A stretch of 5,049 nt of DNA from an uncultured Porphyromonas sp. Its GTDB lineage: Bacteria; Bacteroidota; Bacteroidia; Bacteroidales; Porphyromonadaceae. The position numbers were made by a program, and so were the translations under genes. Below, piece by piece: positions 1 through 5,049 of this stretch. How positions within the stretch are numbered: position 1 is the stretch's first letter; the number at the start of each line of letters is the position of its first letter. The notes below the pieces were generated by a model, which was given only the letters and a program-made list of their open reading frames with translations, had not been told where the DNA came from and searched no databases. The stretch spans positions 1-5,049 of the forward strand of contig CAKMOP010000149.1 of the NCBI GenBank assembly GCA_927910985.1. The letters run 5' to 3'.

Positions 1-226
1 CCGCTACCGCTTCTCGGCCGATGTCGACTGGTGCATCCGTGTACTCAAAAGGGCTCAAGTCACCACCTTCTATCCTCAGCCTATTGCACTCTATCTCAAC
101 GAAGGGACGACGACAGCGAACCATCGTGCCTCACTCATCGAGCGCTTCCACGTGATGCGCCGTCACTATGGTCTCGTGATGACCATCTTGCAGCACCTGC
201 GCTTCCTGGTCGATAGGAAGCGGTAA
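1..226 (+). CDS. Glycosyltransferase family 2 protein, C-terminal end (partial)
   Basis: An open frame enters from the left edge (first full codon at position 2) and runs 74 codons to a TAA at 224-226. The residues resemble the C-terminal part of Bacteroidetes family 2 (GT-A fold) glycosyltransferases of the WcaA/WcaE kind. They include an acidic 'SADVDWCIRVLKRA' stretch at visible residues 5-18, then 'YLNEGTTTANHRASL' and a basic, amphipathic tail ending in DRKR. Family members transfer a sugar from a nucleotide-sugar donor to lipid-linked or surface glycans at the cytoplasmic face of the membrane. The catalytic N-terminal domain lies outside the window, so donor and acceptor cannot be inferred. 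The downstream transporter gene lies 55 bases away on the same strand and could be co-transcribed. The family call is from recognition of the motif pattern only. Confidence 0.72.
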   Translation, partial: RYRFSADVDWCIRVLKRAQVTTFYPQPIALYLNEGTTTANHRASLIERFHVMRRHYGLVMTILQHLRFLVDRKR

Positions 227-235
227 GAAGCTACC

Positions 236-243
236 TATCTTTC
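236..243 (+). promoter_or_regulatory. Possible weak -7 box upstream of the YeiH-family gene
   Basis: TATCTTTC matches the Bacteroidota -7 consensus TAnnTTTG at all but the last base and lies about 40 bases before the ATG at 282. No convincing -33 TTTG is seen about 19-21 bases upstream, so the gene may instead be read through from the glycosyltransferase gene. Confidence 0.25.
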
Positions 244-281
244 GTAGCTCTATTCGAATAACCACTTACGACTACTATTCT

Positions 282-1322
282 ATGAAACAACTCTCTCGAG
301 GTACGATGTACGGACTTCTCTTCCTCATTGTGCTGACCTTCCTCGTCCATGCACTCGCGACTATTCCCTTCATCCACGAGCTACGCCTTAGCCCTATGGT
401 ACTCGGTGTCGTCGTGGGGATGATTTTGGCCAATACCCTGCGCCCACGTCTCCCCGAAAGCTGGGATGGCGGACTGAAGATAGCGAGCAAGCAGCTCCTA
501 CGTGCAGGGATCGTCCTCTACGGCTTCCGCCTGACCTACGATACGATCCTACAGATCGGAGGAGGAGCCATCATCATCGACATCATCATCGTCGTCGGGA
601 CACTCCTCATCGGCAACTACCTCGGCTGTGCCTTGGGCTTAGATAAAGACGAACGTCTACTCATCGCTTCGGGCTCGGCTATCTGCGGAGCCGCTGCAGT
701 CCTCGCTACCGAACCCGTCGTCGAAGCCAAGCCGCACAAGACGGCAGTAGCTGTTGCCACCGTAGTGCTCTTCGGCACGCTGTCGATGTTTGGCTATCCA
801 CTCCTCTACCGTGCTGGACTCTTAGATGCCCTTTCCCCACACGCTGTCGGAATTTACACGGGCTCTACCGTGCACGAAGTGGCGCACGTCGTCGGTGCAG
901 GTGCGGCTATGGATCCCGAGATCGCAGGGATCGCTACGATGACGAAGATGCTCCGCGTTCTGCTCCTTGCTCCTGTCTTGATGGGGCTTGGCTACCTGAT
1001 GCGCCGTGGTCATGGCGGCAGTGCTACGACCAGCAAGGTGCAGATCCCTTGGTTTGCCTTCTACTTCCTCATTGCTATTGCCATCAATACCCTCCTCTTC
1101 CGTGCGGCTGACGGTACCGAATGGATTGGCAGCTACCACCAGCTAACGCACTTCATCGAGACGATTGATGGCTTTATGCTGGCTATGGCTATGACCGCCA
1201 TCGGCTTAGATGCGACCTTTGCGAAGTTCAAGCAGTCGGGAGCAAAAGCCTTCCTACTCGCCCTCGGGCTCTATGTATGGCTGGTAGGTGGTGGCTACCT
1301 CCTCACTCTCCTCTTAGCTTAG
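282..1322 (+). CDS. YeiH/UPF0324-family putative sulfate exporter (integral membrane protein)
   Basis: A 346-residue protein, a usual length for the YeiH family (putative sulfate exporter, PSE). It is strongly hydrophobic, with about ten or eleven likely membrane spans across residues 9-345. Family-like blocks are visible: the 'RAGIVLYGFRL' segment (74-84), the Gly/Ala-rich 'GSAICGAAAVLATEPVV' (131-147), 'YTGSTVHEVAHVVGAG' (192-207), 'TKMLRVLLLAPVL' (221-233) and 'AMTAIGLDATF' (303-313). Members are predicted inner-membrane exporters of sulfate or related sulfur oxyanions, but the substrate is poorly established and is an inference here. The ATG at 282 places a hydrophobic span directly after a short basic N-terminus. 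No clear Shine-Dalgarno sequence precedes it, as is common in Bacteroidota. The upstream glycosyltransferase ends 55 bases earlier and a strong hairpin follows the stop codon. The frame is intact with no missing family block. Confidence 0.9.
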   Translation: MKQLSRGTMYGLLFLIVLTFLVHALATIPFIHELRLSPMVLGVVVGMILANTLRPRLPESWDGGLKIASKQLLRAGIVLYGFRLTYDTILQIGGGAIIIDIIIVVGTLLIGNYLGCALGLDKDERLLIASGSAICGAAAVLATEPVVEAKPHKTAVAVATVVLFGTLSMFGYPLLYRAGLLDALSPHAVGIYTGSTVHEVAHVVGAGAAMDPEIAGIATMTKMLRVLLLAPVLMGLGYLMRRGHGGSATTSKVQIPWFAFYFLIAIAINTLLFRAADGTEWIGSYHQLTHFIETIDGFMLAMAMTAIGLDATFAKFKQSGAKAFLLALGLYVWLVGGGYLLTLLLA

Positions 1323-1338
1323 ACTACAAGCACACACG

Positions 1339-1389
1339 ATAAACGGGCAACGCCTCGTGCCATAGTGGCACGAGGCGTTGCCCGTTTAT
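1339..1389. terminator. Perfect 24-bp inverted repeat, probable bidirectional terminator
   Basis: The left arm (1339-1362) and right arm (1366-1389) are exact reverse complements across 24 bases, separated by a 3-base TAG loop. The repeat lies between the stop of the plus-strand YeiH gene (1322) and the stop of the minus-strand nagA gene (1429), so it can serve both convergent transcripts. The outer end of each arm gives a short T-rich tail (GTTTAT) on either strand instead of a long separate T tract. A second, smaller hairpin (CTACC/GGTAG, 1391-1406) sits between it and nagA. Confidence 0.85.
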
Positions 1390-1428
1390 GCTACCCGATG
1401 AGGTAGGTGGAGGTAGAAGGTCTTTCCC

Positions 1429-2598
1429 TTAGTCCCAGAACTCTTCCCCACGTACCGTGCGACCACGGTGCATCACGAAGCGGAGCTGTAGATCTTCATC
1501 GAGGAAGAGGATATCGGCATCGTGGTCAGCTTCGAGTGCGCCCTTCGTATCTTGAATACCCATAATGCGGGCAGGCGTGTAGGAAGCCATATAGACGGCG
1601 TCGATAAGCGGGATATTCGCCTTCTGTACAGCCGTGCGAATCAGCAGATCCATCGTGGCGATACTCCCCGCCAAAGCCGAGCGGTCGGAGAGCTTACATA
1701 CGCCATCCTCGACGATAGCGTGCCCTGTGGGGTCTTGGAAGTTCACCGTACCGGTGTACATCAGAGCATCGGTGGTAAGCGCCATACGCTCACGTCCCTT
1801 GACGGCATAAGCCAAGTGCACCATCACGGGAGGTACGTGGATGCCGTCACAGATGACCTCAATGTCGAAGTCAGGCATATCAAGGATGGTCTCCACCGCT
1901 CCTGGTTCCTTGTAGACACCGACCTTGTGTGCGACCTTCATCGCATTATAGAAGTGCGTGCCGAGCGTGTAGCCGTGTTCCCAAGCAGCTCGTACGTGCT
2001 TATCGTTCGCCTCAGTATGAGCCAGCGCAACGACGACACCACGTTCGCGTATATATGAGCCGAAGTCTAAAGCGCCCTCGATCTCGGGTGCAGCATCCCA
2101 ACGCTTGATAATACCTTGACCACGCTCCATGATCTTCGTGTACTCCTCGGGGCGAGCAGGACGAATGAGCTCGGGGAGCTGTGCTCCAGCCATCTTCACG
2201 GAGAAGTAAGGACCTTCAAGGTGCAGTCCCTCGACAGTGGATTCTTCATCCTTCATCAAGACTTCGGTGCACTCGATCCCCTTCATGATGGTCTCGTAGC
2301 TCGAGGTAGAGAGTGTGGGGAAGATGGTCGTCGTTCCCTGCTGCAAGTGGTACTCCGAAGCCGTGCGGAAGGCTTCTACCGTACCGTCCATATAGTCAGC
2401 ACCAGCAGCTCCGTGGACGTGCATTTCGATTCCCCCTGGGATGATGTACGAGCCTCGTGCATTCAAGAGGCGTGCTCCTTGGACAGGGAGGTCGGTATTC
2501 AGAATGGCCTTGATCTTCTTGCCTTCGACGAGGACACTCCCTCCGTCGATCCAGCCTGAGGGCGTATAGATACGCCCGCCTACGATCTGTATATACAT
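1429..2598 (-). CDS. nagA: N-acetylglucosamine-6-phosphate deacetylase
   Basis: A 389-residue cytoplasmic amidohydrolase-superfamily enzyme, close to the usual 380-390 residues. It converts GlcNAc-6-phosphate to glucosamine-6-phosphate and acetate, feeding exogenous GlcNAc or recycled peptidoglycan sugar into the hexosamine pool. Expected features appear in order: an N-terminal beta-sandwich segment; the metal motif EMHVHG (H60, H62); HLEGPY with metal ligand E128; AHTEA (H194); THFYNAM (H215, N218); DGIHVPP (H254); and TTDA with the likely catalytic D277. The HxH pair resembles Gram-positive NagA rather than the E. coli enzyme, which has Q-x-N there, so a two-metal centre is possible. At the phosphate-binding site the usual 'REPG' reads KEPG (230-233). 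The start lies only 4 bases after the maf stop, so the two are almost certainly co-transcribed. The frame is intact. Confidence 0.93.
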   Translation of the reverse strand: MYIQIVGGRIYTPSGWIDGGSVLVEGKKIKAILNTDLPVQGARLLNARGSYIIPGGIEMHVHGAAGADYMDGTVEAFRTASEYHLQQGTTTIFPTLSTSSYETIMKGIECTEVLMKDEESTVEGLHLEGPYFSVKMAGAQLPELIRPARPEEYTKIMERGQGIIKRWDAAPEIEGALDFGSYIRERGVVVALAHTEANDKHVRAAWEHGYTLGTHFYNAMKVAHKVGVYKEPGAVETILDMPDFDIEVICDGIHVPPVMVHLAYAVKGRERMALTTDALMYTGTVNFQDPTGHAIVEDGVCKLSDRSALAGSIATMDLLIRTAVQKANIPLIDAVYMASYTPARIMGIQDTKGALEADHDADILFLDEDLQLRFVMHRGRTVRGEEFWD

Positions 2599-2602
2599 AT
2601 AG

Positions 2603-3205
2603 TTATTGTATGTGTTTGTTTGAAAATATGCGCATCAATTGCTCGCCGACCAAGTGTACAGGCAGCCCCATCACGGTGTAGAAAGAGCCTTCGATACGGC
2701 GAATAGCTCGATAGCCAATCCACTCCTGGATCCCATAGGCTCCAGCTTTATCTAAGGGTTGATAGCGAGTGACGTAGTAGTCGATCTCCTCATCCGTCAG
2801 GGGGAGGAACTCCACGGTGGCAGTATCAGCGAAAGACACGAAGTGGTCGGTCGTCATAAGTACAACACCTGTGGTGACCATATGTTTGCTTCCACTCAAC
2901 CAGCGAAGCATTGTCTTAGCATCCTCCATATCGTGAGGCTTGCCTAAGACCTGTTCTCCAGAGAAGACTAAGGTGTCGGCCGTAATGAGGAGCGTGCGCT
3001 CCCCGAGAAGCGGACGATAAGCCTCAGCCTTACGGCGGGCGATATATAGGGGGATTTCTTCCAGGGGCAGGCTGGAAGGATAGGACTCATCTATGCCCTC
3101 AAGACGCACTTGCTCGAAGGGTAAATCCAATCCTCTAAGGAGCTCGACGCGTCGTGGCGACTGCGAGCCTAAGATGATGTGGTAATTGTCCAGGTGCTGC
3201 CACAT
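2603..3205 (-). CDS. maf: Maf/YhdE-type nucleoside triphosphate pyrophosphatase
   Basis: A 200-residue protein of the Maf (HAM1-like fold) family, which hydrolyses dTTP, UTP and modified pyrimidine nucleotides to the monophosphate plus pyrophosphate in the cytoplasm. The N-terminal signature 'ILGSQSPRRVELL' (residues 11-23) binds the triphosphate. IARRKA (55-60) supplies a conserved lysine, TADT (76-79) carries the proposed catalytic D77, and GKP (88-90) follows. KAGAYGIQ (153-160) is the pattern of the YhdE (dTTP/UTP) subgroup, as opposed to YceF, and 'GSFYTVMGLP' (173-182) is the usual C-terminal block. The ATG start places the signature close to the N-terminus as in homologues. It starts 15 bases after the kdsC stop and ends 4 bases before nagA, so it is the middle gene of a three-gene unit. 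The older 'septum formation inhibitor' label is less precise. Confidence 0.93.
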   Translation of the reverse strand: MWQHLDNYHIILGSQSPRRVELLRGLDLPFEQVRLEGIDESYPSSLPLEEIPLYIARRKAEAYRPLLGERTLLITADTLVFSGEQVLGKPHDMEDAKTMLRWLSGSKHMVTTGVVLMTTDHFVSFADTATVEFLPLTDEEIDYYVTRYQPLDKAGAYGIQEWIGYRAIRRIEGSFYTVMGLPVHLVGEQLMRIFSNKHIQ

Positions 3206-3220
3206 AGGTATGAGATAGCT

Positions 3221-3742
3221 TTACCAGCCGAAGCCTGCTGAGAGTGACCACTGACCATTGGCTCGCAAAGTCTGCTCAATGACATCTCGCACCACGCCAT
3301 AGCCACCATCACAAAGGGAAATATAGGTAGCGATGGACTTTACTTCGGGTGCGGCATCTGCAGGAGCACAAGGTAGAGCCACCAGTTTCATAATGGGGAT
3401 ATCGGGAATATCATCGCCGATGTAGGCGATTTCTTCGGGCTTGATACCCGCCTCACGACAGAGGATGTCGAGCTGAGCAGCCTTGTCTGAGACGCGCATA
3501 TAGATGTGCTTAGCTCCGAGCTGGCGGAAGCGCTGTGTCATTGCTTCGCTGGCACCGCCTGAGATGACGGCCAGCGTATAGCCCTGCTTGACAGCGTATT
3601 GCATCGCATATCCGTCCTTGACATTGACCGTACGCATCGGCATACCATCCGGACCTATAGGGCTCACCGTCGCACTCACCACCCCATCCATATCCAGGAC
3701 GAAGGCACGAATCTTCGATAAGTCGAAGGGAATACTACTCAT
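3221..3742 (-). CDS. kdsC: 3-deoxy-D-manno-octulosonate 8-phosphate phosphatase, KdsC-type HAD hydrolase
   Basis: A 173-residue single-domain HAD phosphatase without a cap domain, the size of KdsC. It removes phosphate from Kdo-8-phosphate to give Kdo, needed for the lipopolysaccharide inner core. All four HAD motifs are visible: motif I 'FVLDMDGVVS' with nucleophile D17 and acid/base D19; motif II ISGG with S61; motif III SDKAAQL with K87; and motif IV 'YIGDDIPDIPIM' with D110, D111 and D114. The C-terminal GGYGVVRDV (146-154) is the Gly/Arg tail that closes the active site of the neighbouring subunit in KdsC tetramers. The ATG at 3740-3742 lies about 24 bases downstream of a good -7 box. 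It is the first gene of the kdsC-maf-nagA unit. A related sugar-phosphate phosphatase activity is possible because HAD C0 members vary in substrate. Confidence 0.88.
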   Translation of the reverse strand: MSSIPFDLSKIRAFVLDMDGVVSATVSPIGPDGMPMRTVNVKDGYAMQYAVKQGYTLAVISGGASEAMTQRFRQLGAKHIYMRVSDKAAQLDILCREAGIKPEEIAYIGDDIPDIPIMKLVALPCAPADAAPEVKSIATYISLCDGGYGVVRDVIEQTLRANGQWSLSAGFGW

Positions 3743-3765
3743 ACTTCCTAAAAGAATTTATTAGA

Positions 3766-3773
3766 CAAAGGTA
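3766..3773 (-). promoter_or_regulatory. Bacteroidota -7 promoter box for kdsC-maf-nagA
   Basis: Read on the minus strand the bases are TACCTTTG, an exact match to the -7 consensus TAnnTTTG. It lies 23 bases before the kdsC ATG, giving a short leader of under 20 bases. The -33 region is not a clear TTTG. AGGAAG, just before the ATG, is purine-rich but too close for a standard ribosome site. No other obvious promoter precedes maf or nagA, which supports one transcript. Confidence 0.55.
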
Positions 3774-3843
3774 CAACCATTTACCCATATCTGTGTTCCA
3801 CTCCTCTATAAAAGCACAGCTACCCCATCGGAGGAAGTAGCAG

Positions 3844-3887
3844 AAAAGCACGAAGCCCACCACAGCTGATCAGCTGTGGTGGCTTCG
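3844..3887 (-). terminator. Hairpin terminator downstream of the DUF1573 gene
   Basis: The arms (CGAAGCCCACCACAGCTG side at 3851-3868, complement at 3871-3887) form a long G+C-rich stem with a single unpaired C near 3856, centred on the palindrome TGATCA. On the minus strand the stem is followed by TGCTTTTC, giving a T run at 3844-3847. It lies 28 bases past the DUF1573 stop codon and before the kdsC promoter, so it would separate the two transcripts. Confidence 0.75.
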
Positions 3888-3914
3888 TCATCTATCTTAT
3901 GTAGTCGGCTATGA

Positions 3915-4297
3915 TTACTCTACCGTACCCTTGATACGCAGGGTGAAAGCTCCGTCGCGACCATTGCTATAGACGGCTACATTCTTGAAGAACGGGCCTG
4001 GACGACCTGCGGGATTGAAGGAGACCGTAATCTTACCTTCACGTCCTGGAGCTATAGGCTCCTGCATATACTCAGGCGTAGTACAAGCACAGGGCGTAGA
4101 GACACGCGTGATCACCAAGGGAGCATCCCCGACATTCTTAATAATAAAGGTATGTGAGACCTTACCATTGCTTCCTTGATAATACCGAAGTCAAACTCTG
4201 GTGCGGGGGAAGCAATGACTGCACCCTTACCACTCTGTGCAACGACAAAGCCTACGCAGAGCAGCAGTGCTGCAAATATGAACGCAAATCTTTTCAT
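3915..4297 (-). pseudogene. DUF1573 secreted protein gene with an apparent one-base deletion
   Basis: Two minus-strand frames together encode one DUF1573-type protein of about 127 residues. The upstream part starts at the ATG 4295-4297. It has a signal peptide with a basic MKR start, a hydrophobic core and likely cleavage at VVA-Q (residue 20/21), followed by the domain start PEFDFGIIKEA. After codon 43 the frame breaks near 4167-4169. Restoring one A there gives 'NGKVSHTFIIKNVGDAPLV', which joins the downstream part with 'STPCACTTPEYMQEPIAPG' (C70, C72) and 'FNPAGRPGPFFKNVAVYSN' to the TAA at 3915. As it stands the first frame ends at a TGA at 4112-4114. DUF1573 proteins are periplasmic or surface Ig-like (ASH-related) domains of unknown function, common in Bacteroidota. 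No slippery heptamer is seen at the break, so programmed frameshifting is unlikely. Sequencing error or a real recent mutation are the alternatives. Confidence 0.82.
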
Positions 4298-4345
4298 ACT
4301 GTTCTTATCGTTTAAGCATATTCCTCTCAAAGAGGCTGTTTGCGA

Positions 4346-4353
4346 CAAAGATA
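4346..4353 (-). promoter_or_regulatory. Bacteroidota -7 promoter box for the DUF1573 gene
   Basis: Minus-strand TATCTTTG matches TAnnTTTG exactly and lies 48 bases before the ATG at 4297. Upstream is an A/T-rich stretch (4354-4372) with a TGTT near the -33 position. The predicted leader contains a small CCTCT/AGAGG hairpin (4323-4335). The box implies that this gene is expressed independently of porT. Confidence 0.6.
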
Positions 4354-4378
4354 AGTAAAACTTTTTTAACAGTTCCTT

Positions 4379-5049
4379 TCACTCGATAGAGAAGGTGAGA
4401 AGAAGCAAGCGCGTTGCACCGCCCCGTAGCGCTTCAGAGAAGCGCAATCGAGGGTCATCGTGCAGGTCAGGGCGGCGAGTCTCAAGGATGTTTGCCAGAC
4501 CGTACTGGAAGGTCAGCTGAGGAGAGAGCTTGAAGAAGGAGAAGTACAGATCACACCCCGCTCCGATACTCACGCCATAGTCCAGCGGGCGAAGGTGTAG
4601 CAGCTCGCTCGAGCGTGTTCCGAGTTGTAGACCCACATAGCTTCCAGCCGACACGAACGGGCGATAATTTCCCCAGCGTACAGCCCCCCACTTAAGCTCC
4701 AGAGGGAGCTGAAGGCTACTCGTCCGGAGCGAGAAGCGTTCGACCTGACGCTCTCCATCGGTATAAGCTACGGGCACATCCCCCAGATGCAGCGTGGGCA
4801 ACAGACGCAGCTCAAGCTGAGGCACCAACGTGAGTCCGCCGACCATACCGACACTGAAACCTGGATGCCACACAGGGCTCTCAGCCCATAGCCGTCCCCC
4901 GACACTATTCATCGCCCCACTATTAGACAGGCGCACATCGGGTAGATGAAGCCCAGCTCGAAAGACCCAAGTAGTAGCGCCGGAGATCTATGTAAGGCTG
5001 GCGCTCAAACAGCCCCTTCCTGCCCCTCAGATGGAGCGGGTGCAGGAAG
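4379..5049 (-). pseudogene. porT: PorT-type outer-membrane protein gene (partial, apparent one-base insertion)
   Basis: A minus-strand gene that continues past the right edge of the window. The intact C-terminal part resembles PorT, an outer-membrane beta-barrel protein needed for type IX secretion in Porphyromonas and relatives. Matching blocks include 'HPGFSVGMVGGLTLVPQLEL', 'SLQLPLELKWGAV', 'NYRPFVSAGSYVGLQLGTR', 'FFKLSPQLTFQYGLANILE' and the terminal 'TRLLLLTFSIE' (aromatic-flanked strand with a charged C-terminus). An uninterrupted reading from the edge gives 'GLFERQPYIDLRRYYLG' up to about 4965 in another frame, then stops at 4923-4925. Removing one base near 4964 joins it to FRAGLHLPDVRLSNSG and the rest, the expected PorT N-terminal layout. 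A GTG-initiated frame at 4936 exists but would start inside the barrel. Only the signal peptide region seems to be missing off the edge. If the break is real the protein is lost; a sequencing error is equally plausible. Confidence 0.75.

Noticed and set aside
31..216. Open frame of 61 codons on the plus strand
   Set aside because: It overlaps the glycosyltransferase C-terminus in another frame and its composition is not protein-like.
202..220. CTTCC/GGAAG inverted repeat at the end of the glycosyltransferase gene
   Set aside because: Only five base pairs with a nine-base loop and no T tract; not a credible terminator.
822..1139. Minus-strand open frame of 105 codons inside the YeiH-family gene
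   Set aside because: Antisense to a conserved membrane protein gene with no domain or promoter of its own.
1522..2559. Two long plus-strand open frames (178 and 147 codons) across nagA
   Set aside because: They lie antisense to a fully motif-complete nagA and read as shadow translations rich in His, Arg and Ser with no recognisable domain.
4164..4182. Programmed -1 frameshift in the DUF1573 gene
   Set aside because: The codons at the break (AAG GAA GCA ATG) contain no X-XXY-YYZ slippery heptamer and no strong downstream hairpin was noticed.
4112..4348. Start of the DUF1573 frame at 4348 instead of 4297
   Set aside because: The extra 17 residues precede a classic signal peptide and overlap the -7 box at 4346-4353, so the start at 4297 is far better.
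4354..4372. A/T-rich stretch after porT as a terminator
   Set aside because: Pairing is weak and almost wholly A-T, so it is better seen as the upstream part of the DUF1573 promoter.

Overview
The window looks like a chromosomal segment of a Bacteroidota bacterium, most likely a fairly G+C-rich member of Porphyromonas or a close relative. The grounds are the predicted proteins: a PorT-type outer-membrane protein of the type IX secretion system, a DUF1573 protein, and a Bacteroidetes-style KdsC. In addition, TAnnTTTG -7 boxes precede two genes, and clear Shine-Dalgarno sequences are mostly absent. The genus is inferred from protein resemblance alone, without a database search.

Layout. Positions 1-226 (+) are the 3' end of a family 2 glycosyltransferase gene. 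A short gap separates it from a YeiH/UPF0324-family putative sulfate exporter (282-1322, +). A perfect 24-bp inverted repeat (1339-1389) lies between this gene and the oppositely transcribed nagA and probably terminates both. The rest of the window is on the minus strand. Read in the direction of transcription it holds porT (cut by the window's right edge), a small DUF1573 gene with its own promoter and terminator, and then a tight kdsC-maf-nagA cluster with a promoter in front of kdsC.

Function. KdsC makes Kdo for lipopolysaccharide. Maf hydrolyses non-canonical or pyrimidine nucleotides. NagA deacetylates GlcNAc-6-phosphate, linking amino-sugar catabolism or wall recycling to the central hexosamine pool. 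PorT and the glycosyltransferase also act on the envelope, so cell-envelope work is a loose common theme.

The most notable observation is that two neighbouring genes, porT and the DUF1573 gene, each carry an apparent single-base frameshift (near 4964 and 4168). The sequence on both sides of each break still reads as conserved protein. Two such lesions within about 800 bases suggest either local sequencing or assembly errors or very recent inactivation. I found no mobile element, CRISPR array, RNA gene or evident novel system. All intergenic stretches are shorter than 300 bases and are described through their hairpins and promoter boxes.
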